Source: Halomonas sp. 54_146 (lineage in GTDB: Bacteria > Pseudomonadota > Gammaproteobacteria > Pseudomonadales > Halomonadaceae). From it: a stretch of 42,417 nucleotides of DNA. The notes below the pieces were generated by a model that had not been told where the DNA came from, did no database searches, and saw nothing but the letters and a program-made list of their open reading frames with translations. The translations under genes and the position numbers were made by a program. Shown here piece by piece: positions 6,988 through 16,350 of the stretch. Where the stretch lies: assembly GCF_001507855.1 (NCBI RefSeq), contig NZ_LGEN01000031.1, positions 1-42,417 of the forward strand, read 5' to 3'. The stretch's first letter is position 1; each line of letters begins with the position of its first letter.

Positions 6988-9819
6988 ATGGATTACAAGC
7001 ACACGCTGAACTTGCCTGAAACTGACTTTCCTATGCGCGGCATGCTGCCAAAGCAAGAGCCGGGTCGGGTTTCCCAGTGGCAGGATATGAACATTTACCA
7101 GCGCCTGCGCGAAGCGCGTGCGGGTGCGCCGCTGTTCGTGCTGCACGATGGCCCTCCCTACGCCAACGGCAGTATTCATATTGGTCACGCCGTTAATAAA
7201 ATCCTTAAAGATATCATCGTTAAATCAAAGAATTTAGCCGGTTTTGACGCCCCTTACGTACCGGGTTGGGACTGCCACGGTTTGCCCATTGAGCACAAAG
7301 TAGAAACCACTCACGGCAAGCATCTAGCGCCAGAACGCGCCCGTGAACTGTGCCGGGAATACGCCGGTGCCCAGGTTGAAACGCAGCTGGCTGACTTTGT
7401 GCGTTTGGGCATTATTGGTGATTGGGATCACCCCTACCGCACCATGGATTTCGCCAACGAAGCAGGTGAGATTCGTGCGCTGGCGGACATGGTCGAAGCA
7501 GGCTATGTGTTCAAAGGCCTAAAGCCGGTTAACTGGTGCTTTGACTGTGGCTCGGCGCTAGCGGAAGCCGAAGTTGAGTACGCCGATAAGAAATCCGACG
7601 CCATCGACGTCGCCTTCCCTGTGGAAGACGCCGACAAGCTTGCCGCCGCGTTTGGCTTAAGCGAACTGAGTAAGCCCGCGGCGGTCGTCATCTGGACCAC
7701 CACGCCGTGGACCATTCCGGCTAACCAAGCGCTTAACGTTCACCCGGAATTTACCTACGCGCTGGTGGATACCGGCGAGCGCCTGCTGCTGCTGGCCGAA
7801 GAGCTGGTGGAAAGCTGCTTAGAGCGCTTTGACCTGCAGGGTGAAGTCATTGCTACCACGCAAGGCAAAAATCTTGACCTGATCAATTTCCGCCACCCGT
7901 TCTATGACCGCCTCTCGCCGGTGTATCTAGCGGAGTACGTCGAGTCTGAAGTTGGCAGCACCGGCATTGTTCACTCCGCGCCTTCTTACGGTATGGATGA
8001 CTTTATCACCTGCCGCGAGCATGGCATGGAGTTCGACGACATGCTCAACCCGGTGCAGGGCAACGGCGTGTACGTTGATGACCTGCCGTTCTTCGGCGGC
8101 CAAATGATTTGGAAAGCCAACCCTCATATCGTCGAAAAACTAAGCGAAGTCGGTGCGCTGATGGCGCATATCCCCATTAAACACAGCTACATGCACTGCT
8201 GGCGGCACAAAACGCCGGTGATCTACCGTGCCACGGCACAGTGGTTTGTGGGTATGGATATTCAAGGTAAAGACGGCAAAACCCTGCGCGAGCGTGCCCT
8301 GGAAGGCATCGAAGCCACGGCGTTTACGCCTGCTTGGGGGCAAGCGCGCCTGCACAGCATGATCGCCAACCGCCCAGACTGGTGTATCTCCCGCCAGCGT
8401 AACTGGGGCGTGCCCATCCCGTTCTTCCTACACAAGCAAACCGGCGAGCTGCACCCGCGCACCGTTGGGCTGATGGAAGAAGCCGCCAAGCGCGTTGAGC
8501 AAGAAGGCATTAATGCCTGGTTTAAACTCGACCCGGCAGAGCTTTTGGGCGCTGAAGCGGCGGATTACGACAAAGTCACCGATACCCTCGATGTGTGGTT
8601 TGATTCCGGTACCACCCACCGCCACGTGCTGCGCGGCTCGCATCCCCACGGCCATGAAAGCGGCCCGCGGGCAGATTTGTACCTGGAAGGCTCTGACCAG
8701 CACCGTGGCTGGTTCCACTCGTCGCTGCTCACCGGTTCAGCGATTGATGGCCATCCGCCGTACCGTCAGCTGCTGACCCACGGTTTCACCGTCGATTCCC
8801 AAGGGCGTAAGCAGTCCAAATCGCTGGGCAACGTGGTCGCGCCCCAAGAAGTGATGGATAAGCTGGGCGGCGACATTCTGCGCCTGTGGGTGGCATCGAC
8901 CGATTACTCCGGTGAAATGGCGGTATCGGATGAGATTTTGAAGCGCACTTCCGATGTCTATCGTCGGATTCGTAACACCGCCCGCTTCCTGCTTTCAAAC
9001 CTTAACGGGTTTGATCCAGAGAAAAACCAGGTGGCGTTTGGCGATATGCTGGCGCTGGACCAGTGGGTGGTGGATCGCGCCGCTCAACTGCAGGCGCGCA
9101 TCGAAAAAGCCTACGAAGAATACCGCTTCCTGGATGTGTACCAGCAGGTACACGGCTTCTGCGCGCGGGAACTGGGTGGCTTCTATTTAGATGTGATTAA
9201 AGACCGCCAATACACCACGCAAACGGATTCACTGGCGCGCCGCAGTGCGCAAACCGCGCTGTATCATGTAGTCGAAGCGCTGAGCCGCTGGATCGCGCCG
9301 ATTCTCTCCTTCACCGCTGAAGAGATCTTTGAACATATCCCCGGTAAGCGCGGCGACAGCGTATTGCTTGAAACCTATTACACTGAGCTTGGCACGCTGG
9401 AAGAGGGCGCTGATTTAGGCCGTGCGTTCTGGGAGCAGGTGCTAGAGGTTAAGCACTCGGTCAATAAGTGCTTGGAAGACGCCCGTAATGCCAAAGTTAT
9501 TAAAGGTAGCCTAGCGGCAGAAGTGACGCTGTATGTCAGCGACGAGCTGCAGGCGAGCTTATCCAAACTGGGCGACGAGCTGCGTTTTGTGATGCTAACC
9601 AGTGACGTGACGCTCAAGCCGCTGGCCGAAGGGAATAGTGCAGAAGCCACTGAGCTAGAAGGCTTGAAAGTAGCGGTTAGTACGAGTGAGCACGCCAAAT
9701 GCGAGCGCTGCTGGCACCACCGCGAAGAGGTAGGCAGCCACGCTGAACACCCTGACCTGTGTGGCCGCTGTGTGAGCAATTTACCCGAGGGCAGCGGCGA
9801 GATTCGCTACTATGCGTAA
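6988..9819 (+). CDS. ileS: Isoleucyl-tRNA synthetase
   Basis: This class I synthetase charges tRNA-Ile and edits valine. It has 943 residues from ATG 6988 ([18 protein letters not shown]), against 938 in E. coli. The HIGH motif is at residues 64-67, the editing domain occupies roughly 190-400, and a zinc knuckle is formed by Cys905, Cys908, Cys925 and Cys928 near the end. The second catalytic signature reads KQSKS at 608-612 where E. coli has KMSKS, an uncommon Met-to-Gln change in the mobile loop that helps form the adenylate. An upstream in-frame start at 6760 would overlap ribF and is rejected. The stop overlaps the lspA start by eight bases. Confidence 0.97.
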   Translation: MDYKHTLNLPETDFPMRGMLPKQEPGRVSQWQDMNIYQRLREARAGAPLFVLHDGPPYANGSIHIGHAVNKILKDIIVKSKNLAGFDAPYVPGWDCHGLPIEHKVETTHGKHLAPERARELCREYAGAQVETQLADFVRLGIIGDWDHPYRTMDFANEAGEIRALADMVEAGYVFKGLKPVNWCFDCGSALAEAEVEYADKKSDAIDVAFPVEDADKLAAAFGLSELSKPAAVVIWTTTPWTIPANQALNVHPEFTYALVDTGERLLLLAEELVESCLERFDLQGEVIATTQGKNLDLINFRHPFYDRLSPVYLAEYVESEVGSTGIVHSAPSYGMDDFITCREHGMEFDDMLNPVQGNGVYVDDLPFFGGQMIWKANPHIVEKLSEVGALMAHIPIKHSYMHCWRHKTPVIYRATAQWFVGMDIQGKDGKTLRERALEGIEATAFTPAWGQARLHSMIANRPDWCISRQRNWGVPIPFFLHKQTGELHPRTVGLMEEAAKRVEQEGINAWFKLDPAELLGAEAADYDKVTDTLDVWFDSGTTHRHVLRGSHPHGHESGPRADLYLEGSDQHRGWFHSSLLTGSAIDGHPPYRQLLTHGFTVDSQGRKQSKSLGNVVAPQEVMDKLGGDILRLWVASTDYSGEMAVSDEILKRTSDVYRRIRNTARFLLSNLNGFDPEKNQVAFGDMLALDQWVVDRAAQLQARIEKAYEEYRFLDVYQQVHGFCARELGGFYLDVIKDRQYTTQTDSLARRSAQTALYHVVEALSRWIAPILSFTAEEIFEHIPGKRGDSVLLETYYTELGTLEEGADLGRAFWEQVLEVKHSVNKCLEDARNAKVIKGSLAAEVTLYVSDELQASLSKLGDELRFVMLTSDVTLKPLAEGNSAEATELEGLKVAVSTSEHAKCERCWHHREEVGSHAEHPDLCGRCVSNLPEGSGEIRYYA

Positions 9820-10375
9820 AGATACAAACTCGCCTAGTGATAACAGCACGCCGAGTGAAGTAAGCGAGCGGCCAACCATGCAGCGGCCGCTGCGCTGGTT
9901 GTGGCTATCATTGGCGGTGATTGTGTTGGATCTGGCCACGAAATATGTGGCCAGTAGCCAGTTGGGTTACGCGCAGCCGGTGGAAGTGCTGCCGTTTTTT
10001 AACCTCACGCTGCTACATAACCCCGGTGCAGCGTTCAGCTTTTTAGCCACGCACCCAGGCTGGCAGCGCTGGTTCTTTGCCATTGTGGCGATTGGTGCCA
10101 GTGTGGCTCTTACCATCTGGCTTACGCGGATAAAAAACGATGAAAAGCTATTGGCCATTGCGCTGCCGCTGATTATTGGCGGTGCGCTGGGCAATCTCTA
10201 CGACCGCTTGGCGCATGGCTACGTGGTCGATTTTCTTTCTTTCCACGTTGCTGGCTGGTACTACCCCGCATTTAACGTGGCGGATATTGCGATTACCCTG
10301 GGGGCAGCCGCTTTAATCTGGGAATCTATTATGGGTGAGCGGCGGCGCAAAAAAGCGGCCAAGGCTTCCCATTAA
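9812..10375 (+). CDS. lspA: Lipoprotein signal peptidase (signal peptidase II)
   Basis: LspA cuts the signal peptide from diacylated prolipoproteins in the inner membrane. The 187-residue product has four hydrophobic segments and the two catalytic aspartates, Asp131 in GNLYDR and Asp158 in FNVADIA. They are 27 residues apart, as in E. coli (Asp114 and Asp141). The conserved NPGAAFSF motif is at 70-77. A hydrophilic N-terminal extension of about 22 residues ([12 protein letters not shown]...) is absent from E. coli; an internal start at Met23 is possible. The gene overlaps ileS, and fkpB follows 19 bases later. Confidence 0.96.
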   Translation: MRKDTNSPSDNSTPSEVSERPTMQRPLRWLWLSLAVIVLDLATKYVASSQLGYAQPVEVLPFFNLTLLHNPGAAFSFLATHPGWQRWFFAIVAIGASVALTIWLTRIKNDEKLLAIALPLIIGGALGNLYDRLAHGYVVDFLSFHVAGWYYPAFNVADIAITLGAAALIWESIMGERRRKKAAKASH

Positions 10376-10394
10376 TCGAACGTTGAGAACTGTT

Positions 10395-10841
10395 ATGAAC
10401 GACTATCTAATTGATGACGGCATGGAAATAACCCTGCACTTCACCTTGAAGCTAGAAGACGGCACGCTGGTGGATTCCACCAAAGACAAAGCACCGGCCA
10501 CCTTCGAGTTTGGCGACGGTAACCTGCCGCCCGGCTTTGAGCATCCTATTAAAGGCATGGCAGCGGGCCAGAATGGGTCGTTTCAGATAACCCCTGAACA
10601 CGCTTTCGGCCAGCACAACCCACAGAATATTCAGACCCTGAAACGCGCCGATTTTGGCGACGAAGCCCCGGAAATTGGCATGGTAATGTCGTTTGCCGAT
10701 AAAGCGGGAACGGAATTGCCGGGTGTGGTCAAAACCATCGACGGTGATCGTGTAGACGTCGATTTCAATCACCCGTTAGCAGGCCGCACGCTTACCTTTG
10801 ACGTAGAGGTATTGGACGTTAAGCCGGTGACCACTCATTAA
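10395..10841 (+). CDS. fkpB: FKBP-type peptidyl-prolyl isomerase FkpB (SlpA)
   Basis: This 148-residue SlpA-type FKBP isomerase/chaperone starts MNDYLIDDGMEITLHFTLKLEDG. It has the split FKBP domain with an inserted flap (about residues 68-120, HAFGQHNPQNIQTL...) and the conserved VDFNHPLAGRTLTFDVEV segment near the end. The lspA-fkpB-ispH order is a classic conserved cluster. The start at ATG 10395 gives the expected N-terminus. The role in vivo is poorly defined; it is likely a cytoplasmic folding helper. Confidence 0.95.
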   Translation: MNDYLIDDGMEITLHFTLKLEDGTLVDSTKDKAPATFEFGDGNLPPGFEHPIKGMAAGQNGSFQITPEHAFGQHNPQNIQTLKRADFGDEAPEIGMVMSFADKAGTELPGVVKTIDGDRVDVDFNHPLAGRTLTFDVEVLDVKPVTTH

Positions 10842-10871
10842 GCAGATGCCACATTGCATCAAGGTGCTCTT

Positions 10872-11852
10872 ATGACCAGCACGCAGCAAGCACAGCCTAT
10901 AAAGATTAAATTAGCCAATCCGCGCGGCTTTTGTGCCGGCGTGGACCGTGCGATTGATATCGTTAACCGCGCATTGGATGTATTTGGCCCGCCTATTTAT
11001 GTTCGTCACGAGGTGGTTCACAACCGGTTTGTGGTTGAAACGCTGCGCGCCCGCGGGGCCGTGTTTGTCGAAGAGCTGGATGAAGTGCCGGACGATGTTA
11101 TCGTTATTTTCTCTGCCCACGGCGTTTCCCGGGCGGTGCAGGCTGACGCTGAGCAGCGCGGTTTGAAGGTGTTTGATGCCACCTGCCCGCTGGTAACCAA
11201 AGTACACCTGGAAGTGTTGCGCTACGCCAAACGCGGCCAAGAGTGCGTGTTGATTGGCCACCAGGGCCACCCAGAAGTGGAAGGCACGATGGGGCGCTAT
11301 GACACCTCCCACGGTGGCCGTATCTATTTAGTAGAAGACGAAAAAGACGTAGCGAAGCTGGAAGTGCAAGACCCAGCCAAGCTAGCGTTTGTGACCCAAA
11401 CCACGCTCTCGATGGATGACACCGCGAAGGTGATTGATGCGCTACGTGGAAAATTCCCCGAGATTCAAGGGCCGCGTAATGATGACATTTGCTACGCCAC
11501 TCAAAACCGCCAAGACGCGGTGCGTGAGTTAGCGGCGCAAAGTGATTTACTGCTGGTGGTGGGCAGCCCGAACAGCTCAAACTCTAACCGCCTGCGGGAA
11601 CTTGCCGAGCGCATGGGTACGCCTGCCTACTTGATCGATAATGCCGAGCAGATTGACCCCCAGTGGCTGGAAAATGTTGCCCATATTGGCGTTACGGCAG
11701 GTGCCAGCGCCCCAGAGGTGTTGGTGAAAGGCGTGATTGCCAAGCTGCAAACCATGGGCGCTGCACTGCCCGAAGAGTTACAAGGCCGTAAAGAGACGAT
11801 TACTTTCTCTATGCCGAAAGAGTTGCGTGAGAAGGTGATTGCCAGCAGCTAA
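10872..11852 (+). CDS. ispH: 4-hydroxy-3-methylbut-2-enyl diphosphate reductase
   Basis: IspH performs the last step of the MEP isoprenoid pathway, turning HMBPP into IPP and DMAPP with a 4Fe-4S cluster. The three cluster cysteines are at 21 (NPRGFCAGV), 105 (ATCPLV) and 207 (DICYATQN), spaced almost as in E. coli (12, 96, 197). The product has 326 residues from ATG 10872; a possible earlier start at 10854 would add six. It closes the ribF-ispH run, with a pilin operon about 80 bases downstream on the same strand. Confidence 0.97.
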   Translation: MTSTQQAQPIKIKLANPRGFCAGVDRAIDIVNRALDVFGPPIYVRHEVVHNRFVVETLRARGAVFVEELDEVPDDVIVIFSAHGVSRAVQADAEQRGLKVFDATCPLVTKVHLEVLRYAKRGQECVLIGHQGHPEVEGTMGRYDTSHGGRIYLVEDEKDVAKLEVQDPAKLAFVTQTTLSMDDTAKVIDALRGKFPEIQGPRNDDICYATQNRQDAVRELAAQSDLLLVVGSPNSSNSNRLRELAERMGTPAYLIDNAEQIDPQWLENVAHIGVTAGASAPEVLVKGVIAKLQTMGAALPEELQGRKETITFSMPKELREKVIASS

Positions 11853-11931
11853 TCGTAGGCTTCGTGATGCAAAGCGTATGAGTTTGCGACATACTCAAAG
11901 TATGAGCTAACGACTACAGGAGCAGCGCCGC

Positions 11932-12351
11932 GTGCCTTACGTTTGCCATCCTTCCCCTGGCCGTTCGTATATGAACGGCCAGCGCGGCTTCACCCTTATT
12001 GAGCTAATGATCGTGGTTGTGATCGTTGGCATCATTGCCTCCATCGCCTATCCCAGCTACACCCGCTATGTTCAGAAATCCATGCGAACCGATGCCCATG
12101 CAGGCCTTATGCAGGCTGCTTCAGTGCTTGAGCGTTGTTATACGCGCAGCTACTCCTATGCGGGTTGCAATGACGTGCCAACCACTTCGCCAGACGGCAA
12201 CTATGACATTACGGTTGATCTGAATAGCGGCGGGGGCTACACGTTGACAGCAAGCACTGAAAAGAATGATGGATGCAGTGAAAATATAACGTTAACGGCA
12301 CGCGGTGAAAAAAGACCGGACGGCTCAGAGGGCAGACCCGATTGCTGGTAA
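11932..12351 (+). CDS. Type IV pilin / minor pilin, PilE-like
   Basis: The product has the prepilin signature GFTLIELMIVVVIVGIIASIAYPSY, with cleavage expected after the Gly in QRG|F and Glu at position 5 of the mature chain. Paired cysteines lie in a short globular domain, as in PilE-like minor pilins of the fimU-pilE group. Start choice is uncertain. GTG 11932 has AGGAG nine bases upstream and gives an unusually long 19-residue leader. ATG 11971 gives a normal six-residue leader but has no ribosome site and sits in a perfect 8-bp inverted repeat (11959-11980). It is the first gene of a five-gene pilin run. Confidence 0.85.
   Translation: MPYVCHPSPGRSYMNGQRGFTLIELMIVVVIVGIIASIAYPSYTRYVQKSMRTDAHAGLMQAASVLERCYTRSYSYAGCNDVPTTSPDGNYDITVDLNSGGGYTLTASTEKNDGCSENITLTARGEKRPDGSEGRPDCW
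11959..11980 (+). promoter_or_regulatory. Inverted repeat around the possible pilE-like ATG
   Basis: GGCCGTTC at 11959-11966 is perfectly complementary to GAACGGCC at 11973-11980, leaving a six-base loop that contains the first two bases of the ATG at 11971. In the mRNA this hairpin would bury that start codon. The repeat is also inside the coding sequence if translation begins at 11932. Confidence 0.6.
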
Positions 12352-12355
12352 TCAC

Positions 12356-12910
12356 ATGAAAAACCGCGGCTTCACGCTGATTGAACTGCTAATTACCTTG
12401 GCCATTGCCGCCATTCTGGCCACGGTGGCAGTGCCTGCATTCTCAGGCTTTCTTGCCCGCCAGCAGCTAGCGAGTGATGTTAATGAAATTATTTCCGTGC
12501 TCAGTTTGGCTCGTAGTGAAGCCATTAAGCAGCGGCGTGACATGGAAGTAGTATTTTCGCCGCGAGAGGTGAGTAACCCGCGTGGTGTGTGCAATGAAGG
12601 GCAGAGTGTAAAGCCGGGTGGCGACGATGCGGCTCGTTATCTTTATCCCTCCTGGTGCTATTGGGTTAAACCTGTCAATGAAACTAGTAATGATCAAGTG
12701 CTTCGCATCAGTCAGGCAGATAATCTTAGCCATAATGTGAGCAGTGGTGAGTTGAAAATTATCTTTGAATCACTGGGAGAGGCAAAAACGTCTAGCTGCC
12801 CAAATTCTGTCTGCAAAATCACAATAGGCCCGCGTCAAGATAATGCATCAATTAACCCTGTGACACTGGAAGTTCGCGCAACGGGCAGCATCCGCAAGGA
12901 GAATCCATGA
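12356..12910 (+). CDS. FimU/GspH-type minor pseudopilin
   Basis: The 184-residue product has a short leader MKNRG followed by FTLIELLITLAIAAILATVAVPAFSGFLARQQ, the prepilin cleavage site and N-terminal helix. The LASDVNEIISVLSLARSEAIKQRR segment that follows is the typical GspH/FimT/FimU signature. These minor pilins prime assembly of the type IV pilus. The start lies four bases after the previous stop, without a good ribosome site, so it is likely coupled. The globular part contains two cysteine pairs. By position it corresponds to P. aeruginosa FimU. Confidence 0.87.
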   Translation: MKNRGFTLIELLITLAIAAILATVAVPAFSGFLARQQLASDVNEIISVLSLARSEAIKQRRDMEVVFSPREVSNPRGVCNEGQSVKPGGDDAARYLYPSWCYWVKPVNETSNDQVLRISQADNLSHNVSSGELKIIFESLGEAKTSSCPNSVCKITIGPRQDNASINPVTLEVRATGSIRKENP

Positions 12911-13329
12911 TTCATCAGCGCGGCTTTAGCTTAATAGAAGCGCTCATCGCGCTGGTGGTGCTTTCCATTGGCTTAATCGGCGTAGCCGCCATGCAGCTTA
13001 AAGCGCTGCAAAGCGCCACTGCTGGCTACCAGCGCTCGGTGGCAACGCTGGCGGCGGTAGATGCCCAAGAGAGGCTGTGGGCGGAGTTGGCTCAGTTAAC
13101 TGATTGCACCGTTATTCAAGGCAGCAATATCGAAGACGATTGGAGAAGCCACTGGTTTGAAGGAAGCCAAACGCCTATACGCCATTTCAGTGGTGATATC
13201 GCTGATAGTAGTGACCCTAACCTTGGCACCTGTGAGTTCAGAGTTGAAATTAATCTGGAGCAGAATCCAGGTGATATCGACCCTGAAACCTTCACCTACA
13301 CTTTCCGTCTTCCTGACCTTTCCGAGTAG
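12907..13329 (+). CDS. pilV: Type IV pilus minor pilin PilV
   Basis: The 140-residue product begins MIHQRG|FSLIEALIALVVLSIGLIGVAAMQLKAL, the PilV form of the prepilin N-terminus, with Glu5 and the GLIG(V)AAMQ motif found in PilV. The start overlaps the stop of the previous gene (ATGA), with AAGGAGAA at 12895-12902 as ribosome site. PilV, PilW and PilX form part of the initiation complex at the pilus tip. The remaining sequence is short and variable, with one likely disulfide pair. Confidence 0.87.
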   Translation: MIHQRGFSLIEALIALVVLSIGLIGVAAMQLKALQSATAGYQRSVATLAAVDAQERLWAELAQLTDCTVIQGSNIEDDWRSHWFEGSQTPIRHFSGDIADSSDPNLGTCEFRVEINLEQNPGDIDPETFTYTFRLPDLSE

Positions 13330-13335
13330 GTAATA

Positions 13336-14046
13336 ATGATGCCCTACCAACGGCAAACAGGTTTTACACTCGTTGAATTGATGGTGGCTATGGCAATTGG
13401 CACCATCATTATCTTGGGTGCTGGGCAGCTATTTCTTACGACATTTCAGACCTTTCGCCAAGTTGATGAATTAAGCCGTAAACAGGAAATAGTAGTGTTC
13501 GCCGCTAGCTCTATAGTGAGACGAATACGCGGCAGTGAAAATGGAGAAAGTGAGTATCGCCTAGAATGTGAATTTGAAGATACTGAGTGTTTGTGCACCA
13601 TTTATGATGATAGTGAGGAAGGTGGCTCAGAGCCCTTATTGAGCTTTAAAAAAGTGCTTAATGAGATAAATAGCGATAGCCTCGAAAATGAACAGCAATG
13701 CATTGCAAGTAATAAAGATGATATTGGAAGTAGAGATAATGGAGAAGAAGGCTTTTTATATGAGGTGAGACTCCCAGTTGAAGTAGGTGGTAAATATATA
13801 AAGTTTAATATAGCAAGTCGTAATGAAGTGCTTGATCAATACTTTGATAACAGCGATAACAGCGATAACAGCGATAACAGCGATAACAGCGATAACAGCG
13901 ATGCTCCTGATCCTTCGGTAACACCTGATCCAGATAGAGAAGGTTATTATACGGACGGTACAAGAATGTATAATGACGAATGCTATAAAGGAAATGGAGA
14001 CTTGCATAACAAAACTGATAAGCATCAAGGATGTAATATGCCATGA
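13336..14046 (+). CDS. pilW: Type IV pilus minor pilin PilW
   Basis: The N-terminus MMPYQRQTG|FTLVELMVAMAIGTIIILGAGQLF is a prepilin leader and helix of PilW type, followed by the family's FRQVDELSRKQE-like stretch. From about base 13,500 on, the DNA becomes much richer in A and T than its neighbours and the protein becomes very acidic. It contains six exact DNS repeats (residues about 171-188) and a short Cys-containing tail. The gene overlaps pilX by four bases. The exposed domain looks fast-evolving or acquired, while the pilin helix is ordinary. Confidence 0.82.
   Translation: MMPYQRQTGFTLVELMVAMAIGTIIILGAGQLFLTTFQTFRQVDELSRKQEIVVFAASSIVRRIRGSENGESEYRLECEFEDTECLCTIYDDSEEGGSEPLLSFKKVLNEINSDSLENEQQCIASNKDDIGSRDNGEEGFLYEVRLPVEVGGKYIKFNIASRNEVLDQYFDNSDNSDNSDNSDNSDNSDAPDPSVTPDPDREGYYTDGTRMYNDECYKGNGDLHNKTDKHQGCNMP
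13846..13899 (+). repeat. 9-bp microsatellite x6 in pilW, encoding (DNS)6
   Basis: Six perfect copies of GATAACAGC run from 13846 to 13899. The unit is three codons, so copy-number changes lengthen or shorten an acidic, flexible linker without shifting the frame. Perfect identity of the units suggests recent or ongoing slippage. Confidence 0.97.
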
Positions 14047-15131
14047 AGGATAAGCAGCAAGGCGCAGCATTAGTAATTGTGATGGCTCTGCTCTCTGGCG
14101 CACTGATGATCGGTATTTCCGGCATGAATTCCGCGTTAATTGATGAGCGGCTGGCGGGAAACTACCGCGCGGTGGCGCTGGCGCAGATGAATGCTGAAAG
14201 AGCCGTTTCACAAGCAATACAGGAATTTTATGAGGGTCAAAGAGCCAGTGAACTCTCATGGACTAAGCCCCCATTAACTAGCATGGATGAGGTGGGTGAT
14301 ATCTTTGACGACACAGAGAATGATCCGTCATGGTGTGAGGGTAGCAATAACCGCTGTGCTTATGAGTTTTTGGTGATTGATGGTGTGTACTCTATTGTTG
14401 CAAAAGGGCGTGTTGTTGAAGAGTCTACGGGTCAAGTGATATCAGAAAGTTCATTTATTAGAATTAATTTCGATGATTCTAATGGAGGTGGCGGCGGCGG
14501 TGAAGAAGATGAAGAGTTAACAGATAAAGATGTTGCCGATCTTTTGAATAAAATCATTACATCTGGTGACTTGCTTAATGTGATGGATGAAGACTATGGG
14601 TTTTCTAGTTCAAAAAATGATAAAGGAGAAAGTTGGGAGGAGAATGTATCGGTTGATAGTTCTTTGTTCGAAAATCCTGAAATAGCATGTTTGTTTAAAA
14701 ATTCCTTGCTAAGTGGAAGTATTGCCAATGGGCTTGTAGAAGAGCTTATTGCTAATGTAGGAAAAGAAGACTTATCCAATGCTAGCGGTAAGATTGCTGT
14801 GGTAACGGAGGATGGCTTTTCTTTGCCAAATAACAGTGACTTTACTGGCGTGTTAATGATTTTTGGAAAAGACTTTAGAATTACGGGTGGAGCGAATGTG
14901 AACTTTAATGGCGCAATAGTACATGTGCCCGTGGATTGTGCTAATGGTAACTTTTACACTCCCCAGATAGATATAAGGGGAGGGAACGGGAATTATAATT
15001 TAAGTGCTATTGAATCTATTATTAATCAGCTTGATATTGACGACGAAGATGATGATTCGGATGGTAACGGAGGCGTTGTATCCAGTAATGAAGACTTGCA
15101 GGTAGGTGGCTGGGAGTGGAGCTTTGACTAG
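14043..15131 (+). CDS. pilX: PilX-like minor pilin with long C-terminal domain
   Basis: The N-terminus KDKQQGAALVIVMALLSGALMIGISGMNSALIDERLAGNYR is the PilX signature (QxGAALVxxL ... DERMAGN). The usual PilX is about 170-200 residues; this one has 362. After a GGGGGEEDEEL linker at about residues 150-160 comes a second domain with GVLMIFGKDFRITGGANVNFNGAIVHV. This resembles the right-handed, glycine-rich extension seen in some long PilX-like proteins. An acidic stretch and a final GGWEWSFD follow. The distal half is AT-rich. The start overlaps the pilW stop. No pilY1 follows, although PilY1 normally partners PilX. Confidence 0.8.
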   Translation: MKDKQQGAALVIVMALLSGALMIGISGMNSALIDERLAGNYRAVALAQMNAERAVSQAIQEFYEGQRASELSWTKPPLTSMDEVGDIFDDTENDPSWCEGSNNRCAYEFLVIDGVYSIVAKGRVVEESTGQVISESSFIRINFDDSNGGGGGGEEDEELTDKDVADLLNKIITSGDLLNVMDEDYGFSSSKNDKGESWEENVSVDSSLFENPEIACLFKNSLLSGSIANGLVEELIANVGKEDLSNASGKIAVVTEDGFSLPNNSDFTGVLMIFGKDFRITGGANVNFNGAIVHVPVDCANGNFYTPQIDIRGGNGNYNLSAIESIINQLDIDDEDDDSDGNGGVVSSNEDLQVGGWEWSFD

Positions 15132-15193
15132 ATGGCGCTTACAATGCTGGAATAATTGCAGAATGTTCCCATGTCGCCATTTAGAGTCAGTTT

Positions 15194-16210
15194 ATGAGTA
15201 CCAAAACCCGCGTTCTCACCGGTATTACCACCACCGGCACCCCGCACCTCGGTAACTATGTAGGGGCGATCAAGCCCGCTATTGAGGCCAGCCAAGACCC
15301 CAACGTTCAGTCGTTTTACTTTTTGGCTGATTACCATGCGCTGATCAAGTGCCCAGACCCAAAACGCGTACAAGAATCGCGTTTGGAAATTGCCGCCACC
15401 TGGCTGGCGCTGGGGCTGGATACCGACAATGCGATTTTCTATCGCCAGTCCGATATTTTGGAAATCCCCGAGCTCACCTGGATGCTCTCCTGCGTGTGCG
15501 CCAAAGGGTTGATGAACCGCGCCCATGCTTATAAGGCGGCGGTGGCTGAAAACGAAGAAGCGGGTAACCAAGACCCCGATAAAGGCATCAACATGGGGCT
15601 TTTCGGCTACCCCGTGTTAATGGCAGCGGATATTTTAATGTTCAATGCCAACAAGGTGCCGGTAGGGCGCGACCAGATTCAGCATATTGAGATGGCCCGC
15701 GATATTGCAGGGCGCTTCAACCACCTCTATAAAGGCCAGCACTTTGTTCTTCCTGAAGCCGTTGTGGACGACAAAGTGCAGCTACTGAATGGCTTGGATG
15801 GCCGCAAGATGTCGAAAAGTTACGATAATACAATTCCGCTGTTTGCCCCTGAGAAAAAGCTGCAAAAGCTGGTGCGTAAGATTAAAACCAACTCGCTGGA
15901 ACCCGGTGAACCCAAAGACCCGGATAGCTGCACGCTGTTTCAAATTTATTCCGCCTTCGCCAGCGCAGAAGAAACTGCCACCCTTCGTAAGCAATACGGC
16001 GAAGGCATTGGCTGGGGCGATGCTAAAAACCTTGTGTTTGACTATCTGAATGCCCATTTAAGCGCCCCGCGTGAGCGCTACAACGCGCTGATGGAAGACC
16101 CCGCCCACATTGAAGCGGTGTTACAAAAAGGTGCCGAGCGGGCACGTGAAGAAGCCGCCGTAACGATGGACCGCCTGCGCACCGCGGTTGGCCTGGGGCG
16201 ATTTGTTTGA
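15194..16210 (+). CDS. trpS: Tryptophanyl-tRNA synthetase
   Basis: This 338-residue class I synthetase has the HIGH-like motif PHLGN at residues 17-21 and KMSKS at 205-209, with the [15 protein letters not shown] segment between them. The length fits the bacterial TrpRS family. The ribosome site before ATG 15194 is weak. It stands alone between the pilin operon and a sulfur transporter, with a strong hairpin terminator about 90 bases downstream. It charges tRNA-Trp in the cytoplasm. Confidence 0.97.
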   Translation: MSTKTRVLTGITTTGTPHLGNYVGAIKPAIEASQDPNVQSFYFLADYHALIKCPDPKRVQESRLEIAATWLALGLDTDNAIFYRQSDILEIPELTWMLSCVCAKGLMNRAHAYKAAVAENEEAGNQDPDKGINMGLFGYPVLMAADILMFNANKVPVGRDQIQHIEMARDIAGRFNHLYKGQHFVLPEAVVDDKVQLLNGLDGRKMSKSYDNTIPLFAPEKKLQKLVRKIKTNSLEPGEPKDPDSCTLFQIYSAFASAEETATLRKQYGEGIGWGDAKNLVFDYLNAHLSAPRERYNALMEDPAHIEAVLQKGAERAREEAAVTMDRLRTAVGLGRFV

Positions 16211-16301
16211 TATTCCATAAAGGCATAAGAATCATTCAATAAAGAACTTCCCGCGCTCTACCGCTATCGTTAGGCTTATCGTTATTATCCATGTTCATCA
16301 G

Positions 16302-16329
16302 AAGCGCCTGTTTCTTAACAGGCGCTTTT
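16302..16329 (+). terminator. Terminator downstream of trpS
   Basis: AAGCGCCTGTT at 16302-16312 pairs perfectly with AACAGGCGCTT at 16317-16327 around TCTT, followed by a short T-run. It lies before the ATG at 16351 and argues against starting the next gene at 16291. Confidence 0.85.
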
Positions 16330-16350
16330 GGTGTTGCGAAAGGTGAATGT

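Noticed and set aside
13846..13899. CRISPR-like array
   Set aside because: Units are adjacent, without spacers, and in frame within pilW; it is a coding microsatellite. The same holds for the 12-bp array before trxB, which also has no spacers.
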